In this document: one piece after another, positions 28,382 to 37,475 of the stretch
How positions within the stretch are numbered: position 1 is the stretch's first letter
Layout: the number at the start of each line of letters is the position of its first letter
Assembly: GCF_000278115.1 (NCBI RefSeq)
Contig: NZ_JH725117.1
Coordinates: 133,257-197,256, forward strand
DNA: 64,000 bases
DNA from: Bartonella sp. DB5-6
Lineage (GTDB): Bacteria > Pseudomonadota > Alphaproteobacteria > Rhizobiales > Rhizobiaceae
Direction of reading: 5' to 3'
The notes under the pieces: generated by a model
Told to the model about the DNA's origin: nothing
The model's database searches: none
Seen by the model: only the letters and a program-made list of their open reading frames with translations
Position numbers and translations under genes: made by a program

Positions 28382-28941
28382 AATAACCCCTTGCGATTAA
28401 AATTATCAAAGTTGATTTGGCAACGACACCATCATTCTTTTTCAAAGAAGAACGTAAAAGTTGTAATTTTTATGTCACTACTTTAGCGTGTAAATTTATA
28501 ATCGCAATTGTTTTTTTACAGTCATTGTAAAACTTATTATCAGAATATACAGATTCATGAGTAAAACAGCGATATAATATACGCCTCTTACCCGTAAGAA
28601 ATGCGCGAAAAAGCTTTGTCTTCACCTCTCCAAGAAAAGAACGAAAAAAATAAGCTAGCCAGCTAAAATAAATGCTGTTTTGTTTAATTATCGACTTACT
28701 TGCTTTTTGAGCAAAGAATTTATTTTATACTTTCAGCTTCACAATACAATTAATGCGTGCAATAAACATATATAACACGCAAAAAATGAATAAAAAGAGA
28801 AATACCTAAAATTTAAAAACAAAAAGAAGCTGCAAAAACAACAAGAAAGATTGAAGCAAATATAACAAACATGTTAAAGGAGCAGCACAATGATAAAATT
28901 GTCAAGAATAAGCTTTTACCAGTGTAGCACTGAGAAAGAAA
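28382..28941. other. Spacer where the helicase motor would be expected
   Basis: 560 bases between rpoH and the helicase tail. I see no helicase motifs in any frame. A 21-codon frame at 28890-28955 (MIKLSRISFYQCSTEKENDHG) has a good AAAGGAG site and overlaps the next start by a few codons; it could be a leader peptide that couples translation. Confidence 0.4.
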
Positions 28942-30531
28942 ATGATCATGGATAGCAAGATTGTTCAACGCAATGAGATTCTTCAAGATGATATTTTTAT
29001 TGAAAAACACGGGAATGGCAGATTTGAAGGTTTTCGTTTTTATGCCGATAAGAACAATACTGCTCAAACAATTAACACGCCAAACTTAACAGATGTGAGA
29101 GATGAAGATTTGATTCTCGCCTTTACCAAACGTGCAACGCGTTTCTGTGCTTGTGCTAATGGAGACCTTACACTCAGTTCTGATGGAATTGTACGTTGGA
29201 TTGGTCAACCGGTGGGACAACTTGTTGCAACAGAGAATCTTTTAAAACCCAAACTCGTTGTTCTAGCAGATGCTCAATTAACAGGAGAAGCCCGCACTAA
29301 TGTAGTGAAAAGACTAGAGCGTTTTGTGACTTTTCATTTTGAAACGGCTTTAAAACCACTGTTTGATTTGCAAAATGCCGATAGCTTGACGGATTCAACA
29401 AGCAGCCTTGCCGCACAACTTGTCAACTCTTTAGGAATCTTACCTCGTCGAGAAGTAGCTGAAATCGTTAAAGGTCTCAACCAAGAATCACGGGCAGTGC
29501 TCCGGCGGCTAGGTGTGCGTTTTGGTGCTTTTCATATCTATGTTATAGGAATGCTTAAACCCGCTCCTGTCCAAGCAATTACTCTGCTATGGAACCTTCA
29601 AAATGAAGGTCATGACCAAGCTGGCTTGAATGAAATTTTTGCGGCTTTGTCTGCAGGACGAACTTCCCTCGTTGTTGATCCCACATATAACCGTCAATTT
29701 TATCAGTTAGCCGGTTATCGAATCTTAGGGCAGCGTGCTGTGCGCGTTGATATTTTAGAGCGTCTTGCAAACCTCATCCGCCCTACACTTCATTGGAAAC
29801 AAGGGAGTGAACCAAAACCCGATGGCGCCTATGATGGCAAAAGTTTTTTTGTTACATCCACAATGATGTCTATTCTTGGAGCCAATGGAACCGATATGGA
29901 AGAGATTCTTAAAGGACTTGGTTATCAAGCGCATGCCATCAACAGTGCTGTATTTGAACAAAACCTCCTTGCACACGAAGCCTCTTCCCATGCATGTACC
30001 ACAACAGAAGATGTTCCTGTGGCAGAATGCGTTGGTGACCAATGGCAAACAATGAAAGCTTTGGAAACAATACAAGGAGAAAAAAGTGTCTTATCCACTT
30101 GTGTTGGAACACAACCCAATATCATAGTCAACACCATAGATTGTTTACCAGCAGCCGAACCTGTGGGCGACTTTGCCAAACAAAAACGTATCGCAACAGA
30201 AGATAAAGTCATTCTACTATGGCGTTATCATCATCATTCTCACAACCACGCACACAAAAACCGTGATAAATCTGGACACAAATGGCAAAACAAACAAAAA
30301 AAATCTTTTAAGAAAAGGGCAAACGTGAATGAAAATACCCTGCAAGAAGCAGCATTACACACCAAACACTCTTATAAGTCCAGCAAATCTCACACCAAAC
30401 GTGCAAATAATAAACCACCTAGGAGAGAAATGCGCCCGAATCTTGATTCACCATTTGCAAAATTAGCTGCGCTACGCGATCAACTCACAAATGATAAAAG
30501 CACACATACATTTTCTTCCAAAGATCACTAA
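28942..30531 (+). CDS. C-terminal half of an MgpS/Suv3-like helicase, motor absent
   Basis: A protein of 529 residues. It matches the C-terminal, post-motor part of the ~1000-residue rhizobial helicase found upstream of fdxA and carD: the GRFEGFRF segment near residue 30, then ARTNVVKRLERFVTFHFETALKPLFDL, ALRRLGVRFGAFHIYV-type, and the terminal SPFAKLAALRDQL. No Walker A, DExH or other helicase motif is present, and the upstream spacer holds none. A long basic, His/Lys-rich tail (about 415-510) could bind RNA. Either the gene is a stable relic, or the tail has a function of its own. The intact 1.6 kb frame argues for selection. Confidence 0.7.
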   Translation: MIMDSKIVQRNEILQDDIFIEKHGNGRFEGFRFYADKNNTAQTINTPNLTDVRDEDLILAFTKRATRFCACANGDLTLSSDGIVRWIGQPVGQLVATENLLKPKLVVLADAQLTGEARTNVVKRLERFVTFHFETALKPLFDLQNADSLTDSTSSLAAQLVNSLGILPRREVAEIVKGLNQESRAVLRRLGVRFGAFHIYVIGMLKPAPVQAITLLWNLQNEGHDQAGLNEIFAALSAGRTSLVVDPTYNRQFYQLAGYRILGQRAVRVDILERLANLIRPTLHWKQGSEPKPDGAYDGKSFFVTSTMMSILGANGTDMEEILKGLGYQAHAINSAVFEQNLLAHEASSHACTTTEDVPVAECVGDQWQTMKALETIQGEKSVLSTCVGTQPNIIVNTIDCLPAAEPVGDFAKQKRIATEDKVILLWRYHHHSHNHAHKNRDKSGHKWQNKQKKSFKKRANVNENTLQEAALHTKHSYKSSKSHTKRANNKPPRREMRPNLDSPFAKLAALRDQLTNDKSTHTFSSKDH

Positions 30532-30552
30532 AATAACAAATGGAGTTTGATC

Positions 30553-30891
30553 TTGGCTTATGTAGTAACCGACAACTGCATTCATTGCAAATATACTGAT
30601 TGCGTTGAAGTTTGCCCTGTTGATTGTTTTTACGAAGGAGAAAATATGCTTGTCATTCATCCCGATGAATGTATCGATTGTGGTGTCTGCGAACCAGAAT
30701 GTCCAGCAGAAGCCATTAAGCCTGATACAGAACCAGGATTAGAAAAATGGCTAGAGCTCAATCTTCAATATGCAACCAAATGGCCTAATTTAACCACCCG
30801 AAAAGACCCGCTTCCTCAAGCAAAAGAAATGGATGGTGTTCCGGATAAATTAGAAAAGTATTTTTCAGAAAATCCAGGCAGCGGCGAATAA
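30553..30891 (+). CDS. fdxA: Seven-iron ferredoxin
   Basis: I choose TTG 30553 ([16 protein letters not shown]), seven bases after TGGAG; this matches the family start. The product is 112 residues. The Cys ligands for a 3Fe-4S and a 4Fe-4S cluster are present ([14 protein letters not shown] and [12 protein letters not shown]), followed by the long C-terminal extension typical of FdxA. Electron carrier in the cytoplasm. It begins 21 bases after the helicase tail and precedes carD, the usual order in rhizobia, where an S4-domain gene normally sits between; that gene is absent here. Confidence 0.93.
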   Translation: MAYVVTDNCIHCKYTDCVEVCPVDCFYEGENMLVIHPDECIDCGVCEPECPAEAIKPDTEPGLEKWLELNLQYATKWPNLTTRKDPLPQAKEMDGVPDKLEKYFSENPGSGE

Positions 30892-31198
30892 TAACCTACA
30901 GTACACACTGCGCTCCTTCAAAAATTGAGAATATTCTCTTGTAAAAATAAAAATTCTTAAGCGAAATGATTGATTCTTTTGAATTTTGATGTTAATGCTA
31001 TTTTAACATGATCATCTTTCTAAGTATTTTCTCTTTGCTTTTTGCTTATAAAGCAAGGTGTTTTTGTTGAATTTAAAAGTACTCAACTTTTATGCTCATT
31101 AAATTTGTATATTATACTTGGTTAAAGAACATTCAGCGTTCAGGTTCATAGCCTGCTTTCCAGTACATTTTTTGGTCATAAAGGGAGTAAACTAAAAT

Positions 31199-31783
31199 AT
31201 GGCATCCCAACACGGAACGTCCTCCAATGCTAAAGAATTTGCAACCTCTGAATATATCGTCTACCCTACCCATGGAGTAGGGCAAATTATAGCGATTGAA
31301 GATCAAGAAGTTGCAGGACATAAATTAAAACTCTTTGTTATTCATTTTGCAAAAGATAAAATGGATGTCAAAGTACCGGTTGCAAAAGCCATTTCTGTTG
31401 GAATGCGCAAATTATCTGCTGTCGATTCTGTTGAGCGCGCATTAAAAATCTTGCGCGGGAAAGCACGTGTTAAACGAACCATGTGGTCACGCCGTGCTCA
31501 AGAATATGATACTAAAATCAATTCAGGTGATCTTATGTGTATTGCGGAAGTAGTGCGTGATCTTTTTCGCTCAAATTTACAGCCCGAACAATCTTATTCC
31601 GAACGCCAGCTCTATACCGCTGCACTAGAGAGAATGGCTCGTGAAATTGCTGTTATTAATAATCTTTCCGAAACAGAAGCCATCAATCTCATAGAAATGC
31701 ATCTCTCAAACAAGCCAGAGCGCGAATTTAAATCCGAGAGAGATGAGGCTAATACGAACAGCAACACTGTATACGCTGCGTAA
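31199..31783 (+). CDS. carD: CarD family transcriptional regulator
   Basis: A protein of 194 residues. The N-terminal RNA-polymerase interaction domain is clear: FATSEYIVYPTHGVGQIIAIEDQEVAGH, then VIHFAKDKMDVKVPV. The C-terminal helical domain includes WSRRAQEYDTKINSGD and IAEVVRDL, which bind the upstream edge of the -10 element. CarD proteins stabilise open complexes, particularly at rRNA promoters. The start has GGGAG upstream; a terminator follows at 31816-31841. Confidence 0.95.
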   Translation: MASQHGTSSNAKEFATSEYIVYPTHGVGQIIAIEDQEVAGHKLKLFVIHFAKDKMDVKVPVAKAISVGMRKLSAVDSVERALKILRGKARVKRTMWSRRAQEYDTKINSGDLMCIAEVVRDLFRSNLQPEQSYSERQLYTAALERMAREIAVINNLSETEAINLIEMHLSNKPEREFKSERDEANTNSNTVYAA

Positions 31784-31815
31784 TAATAAGCTAAGATATT
31801 TTTAATAATAAAATA

Positions 31816-31841
31816 AAACCAGCGATATGCTGGTTTTTTTT
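31816..31841 (+). terminator. Rho-independent terminator of carD
   Basis: aaccagc-gatat-gctggtt followed by a run of T. About 33 bases after the carD stop. Confidence 0.85.
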
Positions 31842-32409
31842 ATCCATGAGTCTTCATAAACAAAAAAACATTTGATGGGAAATCCGCTAAGTTGCTTCAT
31901 CTCAAAATATTTTGGTGGAATTGTCCACGACATGAATAACATTACAAACTTACATCTTAAAAATGATATTTTAATCTTCCTGTAGCACTCTTTATCGAAT
32001 GAATCTAATATGTACTCAGAAAGATAATTCCGTTACCAAGCTTATTAACACTGTTCAAGGACTTTTGCTGAGTCTTTACAAATGACATATGCCCCATAAA
32101 TTGGCACGCACAACCTTTCAAGTCTCTTTATCAAGATGACAAGATGACAAGCAAATCAACTTTATCCACACCGATAACAGCAAGAAAACTCTGACATAAC
32201 CTCACACAGAGCGCACTTCACACAAAGTGTGCACACAAAAAGCTCAAACTCCTTGTCAAGATGACACAACAGCCGCAAATCTACCGTACAATAGGAAAGC
32301 CTTACCATCGGTACCCCCCTTTTTTTAAGAAGAACCGAAAAGAGCGTATCACCAGCACACGCGCCCGCCTATGATCAAATAAACCTTAGCCTAGTAAGGA
32401 GATAAAATC
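31842..32409. other. Spacer with no gene seen
   Basis: Between the convergent carD and rpmF genes. The short sequence tcaagatgacaa recurs at about 32132 and 32252. No open frame of note, and no RNA gene recognised. Confidence 0.4.
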
Positions 32410-32589
32410 TCAATCTTTAGGGGGCAAAACTGAACGTCCGCGATACATCCCAGTCTTCAAATCGATGTGATGGGGGCGACGTAATTCACCAGAATTTTTA
32501 TCTTCGATATAAGTTGGCGCCTTCAAGGCATCAGCCGAACGGCGCATACCCCGCTTCGAAGGAGAGGTTTTTCGTTTAGGTACAGCCAT
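32410..32589 (-). CDS. rpmF: 50S ribosomal protein L32
   Basis: A protein of 59 residues starting [20 protein letters not shown], the standard L32 N-terminus; the frame opens seven codons earlier, but GGAG precedes this ATG. The C-terminal part [15 protein letters not shown] is also typical. No zinc-binding cysteines, as in other rhizobial L32 proteins. Monocistronic. Confidence 0.97.
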   Translation of the reverse strand: MAVPKRKTSPSKRGMRRSADALKAPTYIEDKNSGELRRPHHIDLKTGMYRGRSVLPPKD

Positions 32590-32934
32590 AAAGAGACACT
32601 CCAAATCCACTAAAAAAGAAGAGGCAATGTCAAAAACGACAAAGCCTTTGTCAAAAAATTAGAAAATCTGATAGCCTTATACACTGATTAAAAAGAAGAG
32701 ACAATGTTAAAAATGGTAATACTATTACCAAAAATGACAGTTTCTTGCACTGATTGAAGCCTTCTCATGAGATTTTCATTCAGTTTTTGTTTGGCTTTAA
32801 CAGAGACTTCCGCTTACAGTAGGTATAAACGAGTAATTAATTTTTAATAAAAACCTCTGCAAAAGGACCAAAATAAGAAAAAGCCTCTCTTTTGAAATTC
32901 CAGAACCCCATTTTTAAAAATAAAGGAAGCATAA

Positions 32935-33837
32935 ATGCATGAATTTACCACCCTTCTTGCAGAACATAGGCGCACCGTTGAAAGGCGACTTGATACACTG
33001 TTAAGTGATCAAGTTCAAAATGGTGAAATTGCCCGTCCTGAAATCCTCATCCAAGCCATGCGCTACGGTGTACTGAATGGTGGAAAACGTTTACGTCCTT
33101 TTCTTGTTATGCAAAGTGCGGCACTGTTTGATATCCCTACTGAACACTCTCTTGATATTGCATGTGCCTTAGAATGTGTTCACTGTTACTCACTCATTCA
33201 TGATGATCTTCCCGCTATGGATAACGACACACTCCGACGTGGACAACCCACAGTTCATAGAGCATTTGATGAAGCAACAGCAATTCTAGCAGGCAGTGCT
33301 CTCCTAACATTTGCCTTTGAAATCATTGCCCATAAAGCCAATACACTCTCCTTTGATACCAGAATAGAACTAATTACAGCTCTTGCACAATCTGCAGGAG
33401 TTGGTGGTATGGTAGGCGGACAAATGCTTGACCTTGAAGCGGAAAAAAAACCACAAGAGGGCACCAACATTATCACTCTACAACGCATGAAAACAGCCGC
33501 TCTGATAAGCTTTGCTTGCCAAGCAGGTGCAATAATCGGCAATGCATCCAAAGAATTAACGAAACAACTTGCTACTTTTGGAACATATCTCGGTTTAGCC
33601 TTCCAATTGACGGATGATCTTCTAGATGTCACCGCCAAAAGCGAAGTCCTAGGAAAAACAGCTGGGAAAGATGAAACAGCACATAAAGCGACTTTTGTTC
33701 GTCTTTATGGCATTGAAGAAACACAAAAAAAGCGAGACGAACTCATCGTTAAAGCAGAAGCACTTTTACACCCTTTTGGAGCTAAAGCAAAACCACTCCA
33801 ACAAGCTGCCCACTTTAGTGCAACACGAAAAAATTAA
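32935..33837 (+). CDS. ispA: Farnesyl diphosphate synthase
   Basis: A protein of 300 residues. Condenses isopentenyl diphosphate with dimethylallyl and geranyl diphosphate. First aspartate-rich motif DDLPAMDND with preceding HDD context, second motif DDLLDVT, and GGKRLRPFL plus GGQMLDLE. The first motif has the insertion of the bacterial short-chain (FPP) type. ispG, which makes the substrate's precursor, is at 38084-39325. AAAGGAAGC lies upstream of the start. The C-terminus is slightly divergent. Confidence 0.93.
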   Translation: MHEFTTLLAEHRRTVERRLDTLLSDQVQNGEIARPEILIQAMRYGVLNGGKRLRPFLVMQSAALFDIPTEHSLDIACALECVHCYSLIHDDLPAMDNDTLRRGQPTVHRAFDEATAILAGSALLTFAFEIIAHKANTLSFDTRIELITALAQSAGVGGMVGGQMLDLEAEKKPQEGTNIITLQRMKTAALISFACQAGAIIGNASKELTKQLATFGTYLGLAFQLTDDLLDVTAKSEVLGKTAGKDETAHKATFVRLYGIEETQKKRDELIVKAEALLHPFGAKAKPLQQAAHFSATRKN

Positions 33838-34173
33838 TCTCAATCTGCTCCATTGTGCACCACCATCTCTACTTAATAAAAATACAAGGTAAACACTATT
33901 ATTCTATTTATCAACTCTCAATGTTGCCAGCAACCCTTGGTGCTTAAAAGCATTCATGAGAGACATTTATTCCTTTCTTAAACGATTTTTATACACCACC
34001 CTCCTTTGTGACGAGCAAAGATATGATTTTGATTGATTCAATATACACCAATTTAAAATGAAAAAATCCCACAATAAGCTGGAGCTCCTATTCAATAGGA
34101 ATAGCAAATTATCACTATAAATAAAAATGTTATCCCACTCTTAAATCGCATGAAACATTCGCAATAATGATAG
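33838..34173. other. Convergent spacer before the peptide cassette
   Basis: 336 bases between ispA and the MFS gene, which converge. There is a short inverted repeat cctattcaatagg at about 34088-34100; no strong terminator and no gene. Confidence 0.35.
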
Positions 34174-35334
34174 TTAATATTCGCGCTGAGACCTTTTTAG
34201 AGTTCCTTCTAAAAAAAACACTGCAAACAAGTAGATGAATATATATATACCAAAAATATATACTAATGACAGAAAACCAAACATACTTACCATATACGCA
34301 CTCATGTAAAAAAATACCAATAGGCTAAGCCTTCCAACAGTGGACAAGAAAGATTCGTATGTAGCCCTAAGATTATCGCTAATACTATCGTGCAGGACAA
34401 CTTCCACACGAAGATATGTATACTTAATGAGATAAAAAATCATACAGACTAAAATAACAGCAATTTCTTTTTTGGGCTCAAAGAAGGCAACTGTAAAAAT
34501 CGTAGCAGCTGAAAGAAACAGTAGTAGAATAAAATTCACTCCCTCACTTAGTTTTGTAAAGAGAAAACTAGCCAGTAGCTGAGAGAGCAATATAAGAGAA
34601 AACGTTATACCAAGATAAAAATAAGTTACATTGATATCATAATCTTTAAATATCCACTGCCAATACTGAGAAAATATATTGAAAAAAATAAGTGAAAAAT
34701 AAAAACATAGAGATATGTAAGGAACTTTAACAAAAATAGAGAACATTTCTCTTGCGTCAGAAATGAAAGAATTCGCTTTTATTGTTTTTGTCTTTCCCTT
34801 TAGATCATCCAAAAAAAACAAACCAAAGACTGTTGTGATCATCATTAAAAACGCAGATATATACCATATATATTGGCTAGAATAATCGGCAAAATATGCG
34901 CCTATCAAACTAAATATAAACATGCCAATGTAATTATATTGAGAGCTGGAACCGAGCACTTTTTTAGTGGATGCAAGTTTTGTTTTTGCATATTGAACAA
35001 GTAGGGCATTATAGGCACCAGCAATCAATGTAAGCGATAATGCATTAAAAGTTTCTGCCAAAAGAAAACCGTAAAAGCTTGTAGAAACTCCCATGAGAAA
35101 GAGCCATGCGGTAGCAAAAGCCGCTGCCAAAATTATAGATATTTTATAACTTTTTCTATCGGCAAAATATCCAAGAGGAATATCTGTAACCATCATAATA
35201 AAAGCTTGAAATGACTTAATTATACCGATATCGATAAGGGTTAAGCCTTTTTCAAGCATATAAAATACAATAAAGGCGCCTGTTAAAATCCTTATACCGT
35301 TAAATAAAAATCCAAATGCTAATATACTTTTCAT
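34174..35334 (-). CDS. MFS transporter, probable exporter of the peptide cassette
   Basis: A protein of 386 residues with about 12 predicted membrane helices. The loop between helices 2 and 3 holds GYFADRKSYKISI, a variant of the MFS motif A (G-x-x-x-D-R-x-x). Last gene of a minus-strand cassette, 59 bases after the E1-like gene. In microcin C clusters an MFS protein (MccC) exports the modified peptide and protects the producer; by analogy I infer that role here. It is low in GC, like the rest of the cassette and unlike ispA and ispG on either side. No strong ribosome-binding site is visible; the start is the first ATG. Confidence 0.75.
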   Translation of the reverse strand: MKSILAFGFLFNGIRILTGAFIVFYMLEKGLTLIDIGIIKSFQAFIMMVTDIPLGYFADRKSYKISIILAAAFATAWLFLMGVSTSFYGFLLAETFNALSLTLIAGAYNALLVQYAKTKLASTKKVLGSSSQYNYIGMFIFSLIGAYFADYSSQYIWYISAFLMMITTVFGLFFLDDLKGKTKTIKANSFISDAREMFSIFVKVPYISLCFYFSLIFFNIFSQYWQWIFKDYDINVTYFYLGITFSLILLSQLLASFLFTKLSEGVNFILLLFLSAATIFTVAFFEPKKEIAVILVCMIFYLIKYTYLRVEVVLHDSISDNLRATYESFLSTVGRLSLLVFFYMSAYMVSMFGFLSLVYIFGIYIFIYLFAVFFLEGTLKRSQREY

Positions 35335-35393
35335 TTATTCACCAATAGCGTCCACAAAGTAATGTACTAATTATTTTATATAAATATAAAAGC

Positions 35394-36503
35394 TCACATT
35401 TTATTACAGATATGGCAAGAGCCGCTATATGGATCTCCAGTCTTATCAATTTGATATCCGGAAAAATTAATGAATAATGTTTTTTCTATAATTTGACATT
35501 TGTCAAAATCCGTTAAATATTTCACTGCTTCAAGAGCAGCCAAAGAACCAGCAACCGCATTATATGGATCTATCAAAGTATTCATATAGTTTTGCTTAAT
35601 ATTTTTAACAAATTCAAACTCATTAACATCCTTTATATGATTCTGATTCACACATGCATAACATCTGGTTTTACCTAGAATAATAAGTGGCCCAACAATA
35701 GCATTTACCGTAGCCGAACCGACATATAATAACGCCCCCCTCATATTGAAAGCGGCTTCGTTCATCAAATGAAAAAAATCGGGCCTTGGATTATCTGCTG
35801 CGGATATAACAAGATCAGCTCCTTCAAACAGACGGCATGCCTTCTCTATACTATCTATTTTTTCATCGTAGAACGCATATTGAGTTGAAGGGCTAATATA
35901 GGGAGCTTTATCTCTAACAACATCAACCTTTTTTTTCCCTAAGTCATTATAATTATAGAGTATTTGCCTAGACAAATTTGATTCTTCAACAATATCAAAA
36001 TCATAGCTTTTAATGTGTCCTACACCCATTGCAGATAATGTATAAAAAACATAGCTCCCGCATCCACCCAAACCAGCTATAGTTATCTTAGCATCTTTCA
36101 ATTTGGAGTTAGCTAAAAGAGCATTGTCAAAATTACCTGATACATGCTTAAATAAGTTAATTTGCCTATCAAATCTGTTATATTCGCTCTCACTAAGCCC
36201 TGCTTTTCTTATAGAATCCTCCTTAGAAAAGGGAGGTTCTATTATTCTATTATCAAGCATATATTTTGTTAAATATAAAAAATCTTCGCTTTCTGCAGTA
36301 TCTAGGTTACATTTTAATATTATATCACCTATGGTATTATCTGCGTCAAAACACGCCAAAGCCTTTATAACATTCGGCGATGTACCACTCATATCAAGGG
36401 CTACAACGTTATGTATATCTGCCCCTATCAAAACCTCATCACCTTCTTGCCTCGCTGATATAGTATACGAGTAAACATACTTGTTTTCATATAGCGAATT
36501 CAT
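35394..36503 (-). CDS. MccB/ThiF-like E1 adenylating enzyme with N-terminal peptide-recognition domain
   Basis: Start ATG 36503, eight bases after GGGGGAG; 369 residues. Residues 1-95 are a small strand-then-helix domain of the PqqD/RRE type seen in RiPP enzymes and in MccB. Residues 110-369 are an E1/ThiF fold: the RFDRQ arginine motif (110-114), nucleotide loop GLGGCG (144-149), Asp168/Asp170, SNLSRQ with Arg179, and AADNPR with metal-binding Asp237. Four zinc ligands are present: Cys281, Cys284, Cys363, Cys366. No transferable catalytic cysteine is obvious, as in MccB, which adenylates a peptide's C-terminus directly. The gene overlaps the AAA gene by 17 bases. Total size matches MccB (~350). 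Substrate inferred: the peptide of 37287-37394. Confidence 0.8.
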   Translation of the reverse strand: MNSLYENKYVYSYTISARQEGDEVLIGADIHNVVALDMSGTSPNVIKALACFDADNTIGDIILKCNLDTAESEDFLYLTKYMLDNRIIEPPFSKEDSIRKAGLSESEYNRFDRQINLFKHVSGNFDNALLANSKLKDAKITIAGLGGCGSYVFYTLSAMGVGHIKSYDFDIVEESNLSRQILYNYNDLGKKKVDVVRDKAPYISPSTQYAFYDEKIDSIEKACRLFEGADLVISAADNPRPDFFHLMNEAAFNMRGALLYVGSATVNAIVGPLIILGKTRCYACVNQNHIKDVNEFEFVKNIKQNYMNTLIDPYNAVAGSLAALEAVKYLTDFDKCQIIEKTLFINFSGYQIDKTGDPYSGSCHICNKM

Positions 36504-37233
36504 TTTCAAATCTCCCCCTAGCTAGCTGAAGATCTACATGACTCAACAAATCATGCAAATCTCTTGTGTTATCAAAATTAAAATTATCAAAACAAAATTT
36601 ACGCTCATGATACTCTTCAAGATATTTTATATGTAGCCTTATAGCATTCATTTTTTCATCTATTGATAACTCATCCAAGCTTATATGATGAAATCTACGA
36701 AAAAACGCAGTATCTCCTTGAATATGTGCTAATTCAGCAGAAGTGGTTGCTACAATAAGCTTTAAATTCTGTTCCAGTATAAAAGGTTTGAATAAATCCA
36801 TAGCGCCAATACCCCCATCACTTTTGGTATGAGCAATTGAATGCCCTTCATCGATAAACAGGGCGACATTTTCATATGGAGAAACAGTTTCTATTAAAGC
36901 CCCAATTTTTCGTTCAAACTCCCCCCGCAATCCCGTATCAGATATCACGCTTCCTAAATTAACTTCTAATATGACATACCCATTCACCATAGACTTAGAC
37001 TGATTAAGCCTACAAGCAAGCTCACGCACAAAAGAAGTCTTTCCACATCCAGCAGAACCAGAAATGACAATGCTTTTCTTATAAGCACAAAATAAAGAAA
37101 CCATCGCCATTCTTATTGCATCTTCGCGACCGATATATGGAGATCTCCTCCCTAAACCAAGGACATTTAAATTAACTCCACATTTTCTTATATCGCTAGC
37201 CAACAGCACCGCATCTTCGCTCTGTAAATGCAT
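36487..37233 (-). CDS. Single AAA+ module related to the ClpA/ClpB first ring
   Basis: A protein of 248 residues. It parallels the D1 module of ClpB: YIGREDAIRMAM, Walker A GSAGCGKTS (59-67), GLRGEFERKI (101-110), Walker B VALFIDEGH (123-131), sensor 1 VATTS, and arginine finger FFRRF (178-181). The GLRGEFE segment is the position of pore loop 1, where ClpB has KYRGEFE; the aromatic tyrosine is replaced by Leu102. No N-domain, middle domain or second ring. In the operon it lies between the peptide gene and the E1 enzyme; AAA proteins are not part of the classic microcin C cluster. Role inferred: handling of the peptide or assembly of the modifying enzyme. GAGG precedes the ATG. Confidence 0.8.
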   Translation of the reverse strand: MHLQSEDAVLLASDIRKCGVNLNVLGLGRRSPYIGREDAIRMAMVSLFCAYKKSIVISGSAGCGKTSFVRELACRLNQSKSMVNGYVILEVNLGSVISDTGLRGEFERKIGALIETVSPYENVALFIDEGHSIAHTKSDGGIGAMDLFKPFILEQNLKLIVATTSAELAHIQGDTAFFRRFHHISLDELSIDEKMNAIRLHIKYLEEYHERKFCFDNFNFDNTRDLHDLLSHVDLQLARGRFENEFAI

Positions 37234-37253
37234 ATTACCTCAAACTGTAAATA

Positions 37254-37275
37254 GAAGGGGTCATACAACCCCTTC
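37254..37275 (-). terminator. Hairpin between the peptide gene and the AAA gene (possible attenuator)
   Basis: gaagggg-tcatacaa-ccccttc is a perfect seven-bp stem with an eight-base loop, 12 bases after the peptide stop. No strong T-run follows on the transcribed strand, so it may act as a partial terminator or mRNA stabiliser. In microcin C operons a hairpin in the same place makes the peptide message more abundant than the enzyme message. Confidence 0.6.
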
Positions 37276-37286
37276 CAATATTTTAG

Positions 37287-37394
37287 TTACGACAATAAAG
37301 AGTCACAAATCAAAGATTTCACTTTAGCAAATGTAGAGGAATAAGACTTAATCTTCGTTACTAGTACCACTTTAGTATTTAATTCTACCTTCAT
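37287..37394 (-). CDS. Candidate precursor peptide of the E1/AAA/MFS cassette
   Basis: Thirty-five residues: MKVELNTKVVLVTKIKSYSS followed by TFAKVKSLICDSLLS. ATG 37394 is preceded by GGGGAGG, a strong site at five bases, whereas a longer frame reaching a TTG at 37475 has none. It has basic and hydrophobic character, one cysteine near the C-terminus (CDSLLS), and no homolog that I recognise. It is first in the cassette, followed by a hairpin. MccB-type enzymes act on C-terminal Asn of classic precursors; here the end is Ser, so a different acceptor chemistry or a processed form would be needed. If the longer 62-residue form is real, the N-terminal part is a leader. Confidence 0.5.
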   Translation of the reverse strand: MKVELNTKVVLVTKIKSYSSTFAKVKSLICDSLLS

Positions 37395-37475
37395 TTTAAC
37401 CTCCCCGTTTAAAATAACATTTGGAAGAAATATCTCTCCCAAATTTAACCTAGTATTTGTATCAGAATATTCCAA

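Noticed and set aside
28382-28941. Possible RNA thermometer upstream of rpoH
   Set aside because: No ROSE-like or fourU structure could be made out around the rpoH start.
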